64,000 nucleotides of DNA from contig NZ_JAAXYH010000002.1 of NCBI RefSeq assembly GCF_012911865.1, positions 496,001 through 560,000 of the forward strand. The letters run 5' to 3'. The position numbers and the translations under genes were made by a program. Source of the DNA: Shewanella salipaludis. Its GTDB lineage: Bacteria; Pseudomonadota; Gammaproteobacteria; Enterobacterales; Shewanellaceae. Under the pieces are notes generated by a model. That model worked only from the letters and a program-made list of their open reading frames with translations. It had not been told where the DNA came from and did not search any database. Below, piece after piece: positions 1 through 8,500 of the stretch. Each line of letters starts with the position of its first letter. Positions within the stretch are counted from its first letter, which is position 1.

Positions 1-69
1 CCAGAATTCAAGAGCCTTGAGCTCAGCTTCAATATCCCCAAGCAGAGCCAGGGTTTGAGCATAATGCAT
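1..69 (-). CDS. YqcC-like (DUF446) protein, N-terminal fragment
   Basis: Only the first 23 codons lie in the window and the rest runs off the left edge. The peptide begins MHYAQTLALLGDIEAELKAL, which resembles the N-terminus of the small helical YqcC/DUF446 proteins. The call is helped by context: in E. coli yqcC lies beside csrB and syd, and here two CsrB-type RNAs and syd follow within a few kilobases. It is divergent from the DUF3549 gene. Being so short, it could also be another small helical protein. Confidence 0.45.
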   Translation of the reverse strand, partial: MHYAQTLALLGDIEAELKALEFW

Positions 70-259
70 TAACTATCCAACCTATCTCATCCACACGCCC
101 AATGACTGACAGTATGCCGCCATGGGACACTCGGCCCGACACTGTACGGGCCCACCTAGTTATTGACCGGCAATAATACCATCTGTGTTCAGTTATCCCT
201 ATAATGCCGGTATTCCACGGACAAGTTTCCAGCTCAATTCTCAGCAAGACGGCCAGTAA

Positions 260-1273
260 ATGACAGAAGTAATCACCCTCAGCCAATTTTTAACCACGGC
301 AAACACTCAATTTCAGGTCTATGATATGGGCCGCAGAGTCCAACCCATCGATTTAGTTGCCTTTCATCAGATAGAGTCACTCGCGACCCCCTATCCTTAT
401 CCTATCCAGGGCCATGCGCAACTGGCATTGGTTTTCTGGCGGCAGACTCAGACCCCTTATATCTGGTTCCTGAAGTTACCTTTGGATGAGCAGGGACTGT
501 TGGCCCCGGCACCACGCAGCCAATTCATACGTATGGTTCTGGAAGCATTGGGGCAAGATCTCACCCAACAGCTCAGCCAGGAGCAACAAGAACGTCTGGC
601 GGCCAACCCCTTCAACTTCACCCCAAGCCAGGAGAAACTGGCACTGTTTAATGCCTTGGTACGCAAACAGCTGGGCCAGCAAGCCTCGCCACAATATGAA
701 TTTGCCGTTCAGTATTTATCCGGACAGGTACCGGCCAGTGACTGGCAACACCTGGGGCTACAGGGGCTCGCCGATGTCTGCGTTCGACGAGATGAACCCG
801 ACCACTCGGGTCACATAATGACCGGCTTGAAGCTGGCCGCGCCGGAAGTGCAGATTGCCCTATGTCAGTGCCTGGAACATCTCGAGTTGGATGCGTCACT
901 GGCACAAAAGATAGCAGCAGGCTTCGAACTGGCTCCGCCCCAAAATAAACTCTATTACCTCAGGGCACTGGCATCCAGGCCAGAGCTGGCCAGAGTCGCC
1001 ATCACGAGTCTGGTAGAGCAAGCCAGGCTCGATGCCGATGCCCTGATCGCCATCGCCGCCCGCAATTGGACAGCGCTGGAGGATAATGCTTGCCGCTTAA
1101 ATTACCTGGAAGCGCTGGCATTGCAGCCTCAAGGCTTTTTTAATCAGATATTTGCTGATATTGTGGCCATTCCGGGATTACGTACGCAGCTGTTGACCGA
1201 TATTCGCAACCCAGAGCGTAGTAGCCAACTTTCAAACGCCATAGGTGGCTTATTTAAGGCAACGACTGCATGA
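260..1273 (+). CDS. DUF3549 family protein
   Basis: A 337-residue soluble protein with no signal peptide or membrane segment. The N-terminal part (MTEVITLSQFLTTANTQF, then YDMGRRVQPID and YPYPIQGHAQLALVFW) matches my memory of the DUF3549 family of Shewanella and Vibrio. The C-terminal half is alanine- and leucine-rich and probably all helical (about residues 170-330). Function is unknown. It overlaps the next gene by four bases (ATGA), so the two are probably translated as a coupled pair. No strong ribosome binding site precedes the ATG. Confidence 0.75.
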   Translation: MTEVITLSQFLTTANTQFQVYDMGRRVQPIDLVAFHQIESLATPYPYPIQGHAQLALVFWRQTQTPYIWFLKLPLDEQGLLAPAPRSQFIRMVLEALGQDLTQQLSQEQQERLAANPFNFTPSQEKLALFNALVRKQLGQQASPQYEFAVQYLSGQVPASDWQHLGLQGLADVCVRRDEPDHSGHIMTGLKLAAPEVQIALCQCLEHLELDASLAQKIAAGFELAPPQNKLYYLRALASRPELARVAITSLVEQARLDADALIAIAARNWTALEDNACRLNYLEALALQPQGFFNQIFADIVAIPGLRTQLLTDIRNPERSSQLSNAIGGLFKATTA

Positions 1274-1659
1274 TGACAGACCTGTTATTGATCTTGGCCC
1301 TGGTGGTGCTGGCGGCGTTTTTCTGGCAACTTCGTCAGATGGCGGAGCTCAGCCGTCTGTTTGTTGAGAAAGAGTGCGTCAAACAAAACGTCCAGTTGCT
1401 GGCCATCGCCATGGAATCGGCCCGGCCGAGTGTCGGTGGCAGTACAGGGTTATGCTGGAAAGCCAAGTACCTTTTTGAATTCAGCACGGATGGAATGAAT
1501 CAATTTCAAGCCCATCTGTGGATGCAAGGGAGAAAAATCCAAAGAATTGAGTGGCCCATTTTCCCCGAGCCCGAGTGGCTGGATGCGCCCCAGGCCAGAG
1601 GCTCTATCGGCGGCAGCTGTGGCTCTCGTCGTAACTGCAACTCGGGAAAGTGTCATTAA
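1270..1659 (+). CDS. DUF3301 family membrane-anchored protein
   Basis: A 129-residue protein with one N-terminal transmembrane segment (about residues 4-22, LLLILALVVLAAFFWQL) and a soluble remainder containing CWKAKYLFEFS and a cysteine-containing tail. It resembles the DUF3301 family, which commonly follows DUF3549 genes in this group. The start codon overlaps the stop of the upstream gene. The function is unknown, and a small membrane-linked partner of the DUF3549 protein is a plausible guess. Confidence 0.7.
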   Translation: MMTDLLLILALVVLAAFFWQLRQMAELSRLFVEKECVKQNVQLLAIAMESARPSVGGSTGLCWKAKYLFEFSTDGMNQFQAHLWMQGRKIQRIEWPIFPEPEWLDAPQARGSIGGSCGSRRNCNSGKCH

Positions 1660-1680
1660 GCTTCATCTCGACTCCAGCTA

Positions 1681-1716
1681 AAAAGAAAGGGCGCGACAGT
1701 TAACTGCCGCGCCCTT
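1681..1716 (-). terminator. Rho-independent terminator of CsrB RNA copy 1
   Basis: The arms AAGGGCGCG and CGCGCCCTT enclose a further palindrome CAGTTAACTG, giving a very stable hairpin. On the minus strand it is followed by TTTCTTTT. It also lies just past the DUF3301 stop and could stop transcription from that side. Confidence 0.85.
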
Positions 1717-2085
1717 CTGGTTCTCTGTTAAGCTTTCCCGCTATTACAATGCTCCCTGCACCATCCCTGCGTCTCGATTGCGTCCTGCATCATCCTTGTC
1801 GTTCCCTGATAGCTCCCTGTACTTAAAGTACACTTCCTTGTTGCCCGACAATCCTTTGTACGAGCCTGCTTATCCATAAGCATGTCCTGAGTCCATCCAT
1901 GAAAATCCCTTTAACTACATCCTGTATCCCGCCATCCAAGGCAGTAGCAGTTCATCCTGAAAGCTGACCGTCCTGGTCGATAGACAATGCCCATCCTGTG
2001 GCTTTGTCGCTCTCGAGAGACCTTCCGGTCTGCATTTCATCATCCTGATGACAATACAAACGGGTTTCAATCTCCCTAAGAACTG
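1683..2085 (-). ncRNA. csrB: CsrB-family small RNA, copy 1 (CsrA-sequestering)
   Basis: Read on the minus strand, this stretch contains about twenty GGA motifs, many in the form CAGGATG, CAGGACG or CAGGGA, several in short hairpin loops. This is the hallmark of CsrB/CsrC RNAs that titrate the translational regulator CsrA. It ends in a strong hairpin (1687-1716) followed by a T-rich run. The 5' end is an estimate from the first GGA motif and a possible promoter just upstream (TTGGCA, then TATAGA). The neighbourhood (YqcC-like gene and syd) matches the location of csrB in E. coli. A UvrY/GacA-like site lies about 170 bases upstream. Boundaries are approximate. Confidence 0.85.
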
Positions 2086-2253
2086 TCTATATCTTAGTTA
2101 GAAATCTGCCAACCTGGTGGTGCAAAGATAACCACCCGAACTCCAACCTAAATCCCAAGCATCGGCAAGCATTCTCAATACAATGAAAAATAACAGATTA
2201 TTCATCTATGACGGAGAGTTCGCCCGCAATTGAGACAGATTGTCTTACGCTCT

Positions 2254-2271
2254 TGTAAGCCATCTCGCACA
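2254..2271 (-). promoter_or_regulatory. UvrY/GacA-like activator site upstream of CsrB copy 1
   Basis: On the minus strand the 18 bases read TGTGCGAGATGGCTTACA, close to the UvrY/GacA site of E. coli csrB (TGTGAGAGATCTCTTACA as I recall it). It lies about 170 bases upstream of the predicted RNA start, a spacing typical for this far-upstream activation site. A very similar site sits at the same distance from the second RNA. Confidence 0.65.
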
Positions 2272-2333
2272 TACACTCAGGCTGTTCACCATTTCACGTC
2301 GGCCGCAAGCACCCCATCCACACCAACATGAGA

Positions 2334-2368
2334 CAAAATAAAAGGGCGCAACCTTGTAGGTGCGCCCA
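2334..2368 (-). terminator. Rho-independent terminator of CsrB RNA copy 2
   Basis: The minus-strand hairpin is built from GGGCGCACCT and AGGTTGCGCCC around a three-base loop, followed by TTTTATTTTG. It is a classical intrinsic terminator. Confidence 0.85.
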
Positions 2369-2775
2369 ATTTATCTCCAGTAAGCCATCCTGCTATCACA
2401 GTGCTCCCTGCACCATCCCTGCGTCAGACTGCTTGCCTCTATCCCTGATATCCCTATTAGTTCCCTGTACTCAGTACTCAATCCTTTGACCGGCATCTCC
2501 ATTTCGCCGAGCCGACCTATCCATAGGCCTCATCCTGTGCATCCTGCGAACCTTAATCCTCAAGGTTCATGTATAAGCTGTTCACCATTAAGCCTATACC
2601 GCTCCGGCCTTTCCTATTGCCGGGCGAGAGCCAACTCCGTGGCATATTCTGATATCGTTTCGAAACACATCCAGGTGTTTCGTGAGTCTACCCTGACTCG
2701 ATGACAGAATTCCTGCAGTCACCCACACGACCCATTCCTCAGGTCGATTGTTTTCGTCATACGGCAAAAACAGGC
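2338..2775 (-). ncRNA. CsrB-family small RNA, copy 2
   Basis: A second minus-strand stretch rich in GGA motifs (CAGGATG, CAGGGATG, GAGGAATG, CAGGGAA and others, about nineteen in total), ending in a strong hairpin and a T-run. Its 3' part (2399-2470) is closely similar to the 3' part of copy 1: both contain CTCCCTGCACCATCCCTGCG on the plus strand. The 5' parts have diverged. The two therefore look like tandem paralogues. The 5' end is an estimate; a TTGACC box about 40 bases further upstream may be its -35 element. Confidence 0.82.
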
Positions 2776-2933
2776 GACATGAGAAGTTTAGCTTAGGCAG
2801 CAACATTCACAGGTCAAAATTAGAACACTCACTCCGGTGCCCATAGGCCAAGATCGAGACGTTGGGCGTAAACGTTTGTTTATAAATGACTATAATATTA
2901 ACTACAGGGGAAACACCCAAGAGAAGGACATTA

Positions 2934-2964
2934 TGTCTCACAGCTTTGTGAGACATGTCGCACA
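2934..2964 (-). promoter_or_regulatory. UvrY/GacA-like activator site upstream of CsrB copy 2
   Basis: Bases 2947-2964 read TGTGCGACATGTCTCACA on the minus strand, the same pattern as the site ahead of copy 1. The site overlaps a larger perfect inverted repeat, TGTCTCACA and TGTGAGACA with a four-base loop (2934-2955). It lies about 175 bases upstream of the predicted start of copy 2. Confidence 0.6.
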
Positions 2965-2987
2965 CGGCAAGCAGACAGCAGCGAATG

Positions 2988-3299
2988 CTAGTTCTTCGCC
3001 CCCAATGGCTTACCCGTCAGCATCTGCCATAACATGAGCCAGTCGGCCACGAAACTGTAGAAGGGGTGTTTGAAAGTCGCCGGTCGATTTTTTTCAAATA
3101 GCAGATGCCCTATCCAGGCAAAGCCATAACCTGCCAGAGGCAGATAGACTAGTTGCCACCAAGCCTGAAACCATAAGCTGTACAACAAGATCAACACCAC
3201 CAAGACACTGCCAAGATAATGCAGGCCTCGGCAGAGAGGATGTTGGTGCTGTGATAAATACCAGGCATAGAAGGCCCGAAAATCGCTAGCCATCTTCAT
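2988..3299 (-). CDS. DUF962 (Mpo1-like) small membrane protein
   Basis: About 103 residues with two or three hydrophobic segments (LHYLGSVLVVLILLYSLWF, WWQLVYLPLAGYGFAWIGHLL and a C-terminal one) and the family pattern H-x-P-x-x-R-x-x-H near the start plus H-P-F-Y in the second half (FKHPFYSFVADW). These histidines match the DUF962/Mpo1-like family; yeast Mpo1 is an iron-dependent dioxygenase of 2-hydroxy fatty acids. The activity here is not established. The start is uncertain among GTG 3305, ATG 3299 and ATG 3293, all overlapping the end of the upstream GNAT gene, so the pair is co-transcribed. Confidence 0.75.
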   Translation of the reverse strand: MKMASDFRAFYAWYLSQHQHPLCRGLHYLGSVLVVLILLYSLWFQAWWQLVYLPLAGYGFAWIGHLLFEKNRPATFKHPFYSFVADWLMLWQMLTGKPLGAKN

Positions 3300-3924
3300 G
3301 TCCACGATAGAAAAGCAGCTCGCCCTCTACCTTGCCAATCGTCAGGGAGGTTAAGCGTGTGAAACCATTCTTGCTGAACAACGCTAACTGCTTCGCATTG
3401 TTGACGAATACCCCTACCCCATCCAACGCGAGTTGTTCATCACACCAACTCAGGACGGCCTGAACCAGGTGACTGCCATGGCCTTTCCCCTGTTCATTGG
3501 GTGCCAAGGCGATAAATTGCAAGATACCGCAATCCTTGCTGGGCAAGTGCTCGAGAATACTGGACTCTTTCTTCATCAAAGCCTGGGTCGATTGCCACCC
3601 AGTCCCCATTAACATTTTTAACCGCCAATGCCAGTATCTAGCATCCCCCAAGGGCACTTGCTGAGTGATGATGCATGCCACACCGATCAAACGCTCACCA
3701 TCGAACCAACCTATAAGCGCTTGTTCCTGCTTCCAAAGTTCATTCAGTTCTTCCCTGATGGCTGCACGCAGTTTCTGCTCATAGGCAACCCTGTCACCTT
3801 TGAATAAGGCATCCATGAATAACGGATCATCATGATAGGCAGTGTAAATAATGGATGCGGCTATGCGTAAGTCTTCCGCCGTCAGGTAAACGGCACGGCA
3901 ACTTTCCAAGGTTTGTTGTTCCAT
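3286..3924 (-). CDS. GNAT family N-acetyltransferase
   Basis: A GNAT-fold protein of about 212 residues. The region around LQFIALAPNEQGKGHGSHLV contains the acetyl-CoA-binding motif A (Q-G-K-G-H-G), followed by LSWCDEQ and the beta-strand region GVFVNNAKQLALFSKNGF typical of the C-terminal half. The substrate cannot be read from the sequence. I chose ATG 3924, nine bases downstream of AAGGA; ATG 3930 is too close to it, and an in-frame ATG at 3972 lacks a site. It overlaps the DUF962 gene. Confidence 0.8.
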   Translation of the reverse strand: MEQQTLESCRAVYLTAEDLRIAASIIYTAYHDDPLFMDALFKGDRVAYEQKLRAAIREELNELWKQEQALIGWFDGERLIGVACIITQQVPLGDARYWHWRLKMLMGTGWQSTQALMKKESSILEHLPSKDCGILQFIALAPNEQGKGHGSHLVQAVLSWCDEQLALDGVGVFVNNAKQLALFSKNGFTRLTSLTIGKVEGELLFYRGHEDG

Positions 3925-4075
3925 AGGCATTATTCCTTGATCCGGATCACAGATTAGCGAAGCAATTACCAATGTATCAAGCTTAAGTGAAAGTGCAAAG
4001 ATTAATCAGATATTGCATTTTGGCCTGAGTGTCTTACTCTGGATCTATCGCTCTGAGCAACGAAGGAACTCTGTT

Positions 4076-4306
4076 ATGGATACCACACCAGTAGATATAT
4101 CGCATTTATTTGAACAACTTGGACTAGACAGCAAGCGTGAAGCCATAGAGCAGTTTATTGCCGGGCACTCACTCTCGGATAACGAACTTCTGGCTCAAGC
4201 GAGTTTTTGGACCCCATCCCAAAGAGCATTCCTGAATGAGGCGTTAGAGGAAGATGCCGAGTGGTCTGACGCGATCGACCACTTGGACACCTTATTAAGG
4301 AAATAG
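4076..4306 (+). CDS. DUF2789 family protein
   Basis: A 76-residue helical protein starting MDTTPVDISHLFEQLGLD and containing QASFWTPSQRAFLNEAL and DAEWSDAIDHLDTLL, which matches the DUF2789 family of gammaproteobacteria. The function is unknown. ATG 4076 is preferred over an upstream in-frame start because AAGGA lies nine bases before it and the family begins there. It converges with the DUF3192 gene. Confidence 0.8.
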   Translation: MDTTPVDISHLFEQLGLDSKREAIEQFIAGHSLSDNELLAQASFWTPSQRAFLNEALEEDAEWSDAIDHLDTLLRK

Positions 4307-4316
4307 ACGCTGTGCC

Positions 4317-4350
4317 GAGGCCGCATCTAGAGCTTAGCGTAAGCGGCCTC
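4317..4350. terminator. Possible convergent terminator hairpin
   Basis: An inverted repeat (GAGGCCGC and GCGGCCTC) with an 18-base loop lies between the DUF2789 stop and the end of the converging DUF3192 gene, overlapping the latter's last codons. There is no clear T-run on either side, so termination is only a suggestion. Confidence 0.35.
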
Positions 4351-4698
4351 TCCCCAGCCAACCAAGCTATGGTTGCTCAGGATGATGGGGGTACATTCAT
4401 CCTTGGTGGTCCTGCCATCGCCGTGGTTTCTCTGGGTTCGGTAAAAGAGTACCTGCATCTCTTTGCCATCTTGCAGATAGGCCTCGCTGAAATCTGCCGT
4501 ACCCATCAGCGCCAACACCTGCTCTCTATCCATACCTAAGTTCAACCGGGTGAGCTTTTCCCTGTTATCGTCCTGCACTTTTGCCCAATGGCTGCCGTCG
4601 AGTCTGTCACTGGCTTCATCACCGACATTGACCACACAACCGCTAAGACCTAAGCTTGCTGCCCCAACAAACGCAATGGCAATCCATTTTGATTTCAT
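4327..4698 (-). CDS. DUF3192 lipoprotein
   Basis: A 123-residue protein with a lipoprotein signal peptide: MKSK, a hydrophobic stretch, and the lipobox LSGC with the acylated cysteine at residue 21. The mature part contains LNLGMDREQVLALMGTADFSEAY, a small-protein-A/BamE-like pattern, and VLFYRTQRNHGDGRTTKDECTPI, typical of the DUF3192 family. It is probably anchored to the periplasmic face of a membrane. AGGAG lies before the ATG at 4698. The role is unknown. Confidence 0.8.
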   Translation of the reverse strand: MKSKWIAIAFVGAASLGLSGCVVNVGDEASDRLDGSHWAKVQDDNREKLTRLNLGMDREQVLALMGTADFSEAYLQDGKEMQVLFYRTQRNHGDGRTTKDECTPIILSNHSLVGWGEAAYAKL

Positions 4699-4861
4699 GT
4701 TAATTTCTCCTAAGACACTCTATGTGTTTGACTTCATTTGCAGCCAACAGAAGCAAAATACCGGCCAACAAGACTAACTGATTGTTATTTAAAGAAATAG
4801 ATTGATTTCACTGGCTTCAATATTCGTCCCTAGCCACCCAACTTAAGGAATTTAACCAAAC

Positions 4862-5191
4862 ATGAGCCAGATAGACCAAGTATTGGCAGCGGCAAAGGCA
4901 CTGGCCGACAGAGGTAAGCTTCCCTCGGTCGCGCTATTGAAGTCGCAACTGAGCAATAACATTCCCCTGCCAATATTAATCAAAGGCTTGCAGCAATTTA
5001 AGGCCATGCCCAAGGCTGAGCAAGCTAGGCTGGTAGGACAGGTTGAGGTTGAGGCTGAAGTTGTGATTGCCGACCCATCGCCGGAGCAAGCAGTCGCGCG
5101 GCTCACTCAGGAGCTTAAACAGCTGAAAGCCGCATATCAGCAGCTGGATGAACGCCTGACACGACTCGAATCCCAGGAGAAAACAGCCTGA
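4862..5191 (+). CDS. Conserved hypothetical protein with C-terminal coiled coil
   Basis: A 109-residue protein. Residues 1-60 resemble a small helical DNA-binding or adaptor module (AAKALADRGKLPSVALLKSQ, then PLPILIKGLQQFK). Residues 75-105 form a likely coiled coil (LTQELKQLKAAYQQLDERLT). I do not know a function. The stop codon abuts the next gene (ATG 5191), so it is translated together with the zinc-ribbon protein downstream and may be its partner. Confidence 0.65.
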   Translation: MSQIDQVLAAAKALADRGKLPSVALLKSQLSNNIPLPILIKGLQQFKAMPKAEQARLVGQVEVEAEVVIADPSPEQAVARLTQELKQLKAAYQQLDERLTRLESQEKTA

Positions 5192-5964
5192 TGTTTGTGA
5201 CCGAATTGAGATTTGAGTGTTTTGCCGATACCACCATCAGCGCCGCCGAGAAGGCCATCAACAACCTGCTGGAAGCATTGCGCGCTAACGGTCAGGTGCT
5301 GGGACGTGAATTTGCAGTGGCATTCAACGATGGCGAGTTCCGGGTGCGCCTGCTCACACCGGAGAAGACCAGCCTCGCCAATCGCCATAACAGCCCATGG
5401 GTGAAACGTGCCCTAGGCGCCTTGACAGAGGCCAAACTGTTGGCTCCAAGGGAGAAGTTCATAGGCCAGGATATTAATTCCGAAGCCAGCAACCTGGACA
5501 CTCCGAGCTGGCAGCTGCTGTATACCAGCTATGTACACATGTGCTCACCGCTGCGCAGTGGCGATAACTTGTTACCTATTCCCTTATATAGGATCCCCGC
5601 GACCTTCAACGGCGATCACAAGCGGGTGATCCGCTGGCAGAGTGAATGGCAGGCCTGTGATGAGTTGCAGATGGCGGCGGCGACCAAAGCCGAATTTGCC
5701 GCACTGGATGAACTATGCAGCAGCGACAGCGACTTGTTTCGCCGCGGCTGGGATATACGGGGGCGTATCGAATACCTGACCCAGATCCCGACTTATTATT
5801 ATCTGTATCGGGTGGGAGGAGAAAGCCTGGCCGCGGAACTCCATCGTCCCTGCCCACGTTGTGGCAGCCCAGACTGGAAACTGGACGAGCCCTTGTTGGA
5901 CATGTTCCATTTCCGCTGTGAGCCATGTCGTATTGTTTCCAACCTTTCCTGGGATCATCAATAG
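5191..5964 (+). CDS. DUF2310 zinc-ribbon-containing protein
   Basis: A 257-residue protein with a C-terminal zinc ribbon: CPRC near residue 222 and CEPC near residue 245. The N-terminal region (MFVTELRFECFADTTISAAE) and the central YYLYRVGG segment fit the DUF2310 family, which has been proposed to bind nucleic acid. It is directly coupled to the preceding coiled-coil gene and converges with syd. Confidence 0.75.
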   Translation: MFVTELRFECFADTTISAAEKAINNLLEALRANGQVLGREFAVAFNDGEFRVRLLTPEKTSLANRHNSPWVKRALGALTEAKLLAPREKFIGQDINSEASNLDTPSWQLLYTSYVHMCSPLRSGDNLLPIPLYRIPATFNGDHKRVIRWQSEWQACDELQMAAATKAEFAALDELCSSDSDLFRRGWDIRGRIEYLTQIPTYYYLYRVGGESLAAELHRPCPRCGSPDWKLDEPLLDMFHFRCEPCRIVSNLSWDHQ

Positions 5965-6036
5965 TCATAGCTGACGAGAAAACATAGAGATGAATAGCGA
6001 CAGCTCTGACTAAGAATCAGGCTATGCAGCAACCCC

Positions 6037-6690
6037 TTAGCCACGCTTGCCGAACAGATGCTGCCACATGGCTTGCAACCGCTGGCCTATACCAGGATGC
6101 GCCAAGGCCGGCATCTCCGGCTCCTGATGCAGGCTCGGCGGCGCCACCCTGGCAGACAATTGCCCGATAAAGGCCTCCAAGCTTGGCGCCAAGCGCTCGG
6201 AGGGCGCCTCACCCGGGATCTCCAGCCATACGCTGCCATCGGCATTGTCCACCGTCAGCATCTTATCTCCCTCATTCAGCACGCCGACGAACCAGGTCGG
6301 CGCCTGCTTGAGTTTCTGCTTCATCATGAGGTGGCCTATGATATTTTGCTGCAAGTAGTCAAAGTCCTTGTCATTCCACGGCTGCAACAACTCGCCTTCG
6401 CCCCAGGGAGAGTCGAACAACAGTGACGCAGCGAAGAAATGACCATAAAAATCATTGATATCCGGCCACAATGTCAGCCCAAGAGCGCCGGCTACATTAT
6501 CAAAGCGCCCCGGCACTTCACGCCTGACGGGAGTCCAGAATACGGCGACATTGGCTTCGGGCTCGAAATCCCCCCGAATACAGACAGACGCCTCCCCCAG
6601 AGGATAGTAACGTGGGTATTCGTCCAGTCGCTCACGATACGCCTGAAGGTAGTTTTGCAAAAAATCATCTAACGCTGGCAGACAAGACAC
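6037..6690 (-). CDS. syd: SecY-interacting protein Syd
   Basis: About 217 residues. It carries Syd-family features: [17 protein letters not shown] at the start, [48 protein letters not shown] and [18 protein letters not shown]. Syd binds the cytosolic side of SecY and is thought to act in quality control of the Sec translocon. The start is placed at GTG 6690 because family members begin with the following SCLPALD sequence; an upstream in-frame ATG at 6756 would overlap the divergent queF start. Adjacency to queF is conserved in enterobacteria. Confidence 0.9.
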   Translation of the reverse strand: MSCLPALDDFLQNYLQAYRERLDEYPRYYPLGEASVCIRGDFEPEANVAVFWTPVRREVPGRFDNVAGALGLTLWPDINDFYGHFFAASLLFDSPWGEGELLQPWNDKDFDYLQQNIIGHLMMKQKLKQAPTWFVGVLNEGDKMLTVDNADGSVWLEIPGEAPSERLAPSLEAFIGQLSARVAPPSLHQEPEMPALAHPGIGQRLQAMWQHLFGKRG

Positions 6691-6749
6691 TGAAGCGACA
6701 TCCAAATTGAAGTATAATGAGGGTCTATTTTGACATGGAAACCGTATTG

Positions 6750-7607
6750 ATGACAAAGAATCACGATCCCTATAGTGATGCGTCAGAGCTGGCTGGACTG
6801 ACCCTAGGTAAGACTAGCGAGTATAAGGCCGAGTATGATGCTGCGCTGTTGCAAGGGGTTCCCCGCAAACTCAACCGTGATGCGATAGCACTCACAGCCG
6901 AGCTGCCCTTTCATGGCGTCGACTTCTGGACGGGTTATGAATTATCCTGGCTCAATGCCAAGGGGAAACCTATGGTCGCCATAGCCGAGATACAACTCAG
7001 TTATGCCAGTCAGAATCTCATCGAATCCAAGTCTTTCAAGCTCTATCTCAACAGCTTTAACCAGACACGCTTCGACAGTGTGGAGCGGGTGCAGCAGACG
7101 CTGATCCGCGATCTGAGCCAGTGTGCCCAAGGGGAGGTTGGGGTCAAAATCATCGAACCCAGACATTTCAACAACCAGCGGATCGCTGAGCTGCCAGGCA
7201 CCTGCATCGACGAGCTGGACATAGAAATCGATGACTATAGCTTTAATCCTGACTACCTGGCGGACAGTACGGATGAGAAGCAAATCGTCGCCGAAACTCT
7301 GAATTCCAACCTGTTGAAATCCAATTGCCTCATCACCTCACAGCCCGACTGGGGCAGTGTGATGATACGTTATCAGGGGCCCAAGATAGACAGGGAAAAA
7401 CTGCTGCGCTACCTCATTTCTTTCCGTCAGCATAATGAGTTTCACGAGCAGTGTGTCGAGCGTATCTTCGTCGACTTGAAGCGATACTGCCATTGCAGCA
7501 AGTTGACCGTCTATGCCCGCTATACCCGTCGTGGTGGCCTGGACATCAACCCCTATCGCACCGACTTCGAGCACCCGCCCGAGAGTCATAGGCTGGCACG
7601 CCAATAG
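6750..7607 (+). CDS. queF: NADPH-dependent 7-cyano-7-deazaguanine reductase QueF
   Basis: A 285-residue, long-form (YqcD-type) QueF that reduces preQ0 to preQ1 in queuosine synthesis. Visible features are [13 protein letters not shown], the QueF substrate and NADPH-binding region [19 protein letters not shown], and the catalytic-cysteine segment [16 protein letters not shown]. The C-terminal [13 protein letters not shown] and [16 protein letters not shown] are also highly conserved. ATG 6750 is chosen by comparison with the family start; the upstream in-frame ATG at 6717 lies in the promoter region shared with syd. A strong terminator follows. Confidence 0.95.
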   Translation: MTKNHDPYSDASELAGLTLGKTSEYKAEYDAALLQGVPRKLNRDAIALTAELPFHGVDFWTGYELSWLNAKGKPMVAIAEIQLSYASQNLIESKSFKLYLNSFNQTRFDSVERVQQTLIRDLSQCAQGEVGVKIIEPRHFNNQRIAELPGTCIDELDIEIDDYSFNPDYLADSTDEKQIVAETLNSNLLKSNCLITSQPDWGSVMIRYQGPKIDREKLLRYLISFRQHNEFHEQCVERIFVDLKRYCHCSKLTVYARYTRRGGLDINPYRTDFEHPPESHRLARQ

Positions 7608-7627
7608 TTGGCAGGAATACACATGAA

Positions 7628-7651
7628 AGAGTCCGCGGCAACGCGGACTCT
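7628..7651. terminator. Terminator between queF and pfaE
   Basis: A perfect ten-base stem (AGAGTCCGCG with CGCGGACTCT) around a GCAA tetraloop, followed by TATTTAT. It separates queF from the convergent pfaE gene and is likely to work in both directions. Confidence 0.85.
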
Positions 7652-7675
7652 ATTTATGCTATCCGTGATAAGAGC

Positions 7676-8488
7676 CTAACCAGGCTGCTGCGCGAGAGTG
7701 GCAAACAACTCGGCTCCCCACTGCCTGGCGCTAAGTTTGACCTCGGACGCCATCCCCCCCAAGCTCACTGCGAAGCGATAATCGGCATTCAGGCGCCCAA
7801 GGCTGCACTGCCATAGGCCTGAGTCGAATTCCGCCTCCTGCGCCTCCAGCCCTATGCGACTCAAGAGCGGCAAGCCGGTATCGGACTGCCCAGGAATGTC
7901 CGTATTTAAGGTCAATTTCCCCAGCCCAGGGCGCGACAAATCCATGCTGAAGCTGTCCAAGGCCAAGGCCAGCCCCATTCCCTTGGCCTTGATATAGGAC
8001 TCCTTCAAGGCCCAGAGATCGAAGAAACGCCCCCTTTGTTCATCGGCCGGCAAGGCCAGCAGCGCCGTCGATTCCACAGCCGAAAAATAGTGCCTCAGTA
8101 TAGGGTGAATATCGGTGCGGACTCGTTCATGTTCGATATCGACCCCCAACTGCACTCGCATGCCATGTGTCTGCAGCACACCGACCATGAGCCATTCGCC
8201 ACTATGACTCAGGTTAAACTCGAGCCCGGTTGCTTGCCGCTGGACCGAACTGAGCCCAGGCTTACCATACTTACCGTAGTCGAAATGCCATTGATGGGGC
8301 GCCAACGCCCCATATTGCGACAACAGCAAACGCAAACATGCCCGGCTCAACAAGGCCTTGTCCTGCAGTGCCTGGGAGGCAAAACGGCCCACCTTGCCGA
8401 GCTCATCGTCGGACAGGAGCGCCATCAGCCCGGCGCGCTCCGCCCCGGCTAACGGCCTCAAGGGAATGAAATCTAAGTGAATTAACAT
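7676..8488 (-). CDS. pfaE: 4'-phosphopantetheinyl transferase PfaE
   Basis: A Sfp-type phosphopantetheinyl transferase of about 270 residues that would activate the four ACP domains of PfaA. It has the magnesium-binding motif GVDIEHERVR and the motif FDLWALKESYIKAKGMGLAL with the W-x-x-K-E-S-x-x-K signature. The start is MLIHLDFIPL (ATG 8488) or, four codons earlier, 8500. It lies on the opposite strand just upstream of pfaR-pfaABCD, the arrangement seen in Shewanella EPA clusters, where this enzyme is essential for production. Confidence 0.92.
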   Translation of the reverse strand: MLIHLDFIPLRPLAGAERAGLMALLSDDELGKVGRFASQALQDKALLSRACLRLLLSQYGALAPHQWHFDYGKYGKPGLSSVQRQATGLEFNLSHSGEWLMVGVLQTHGMRVQLGVDIEHERVRTDIHPILRHYFSAVESTALLALPADEQRGRFFDLWALKESYIKAKGMGLALALDSFSMDLSRPGLGKLTLNTDIPGQSDTGLPLLSRIGLEAQEAEFDSGLWQCSLGRLNADYRFAVSLGGMASEVKLSARQWGAELFATLAQQPG

Positions 8489-8500
8489 TGGATCATGCAC

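Noticed and set aside
2486..2806. Short open frames on both strands in the 1.66-2.98 kb region
   Set aside because: The region is explained by CsrB-type RNAs. The frames lack ribosome binding sites and protein-like composition.
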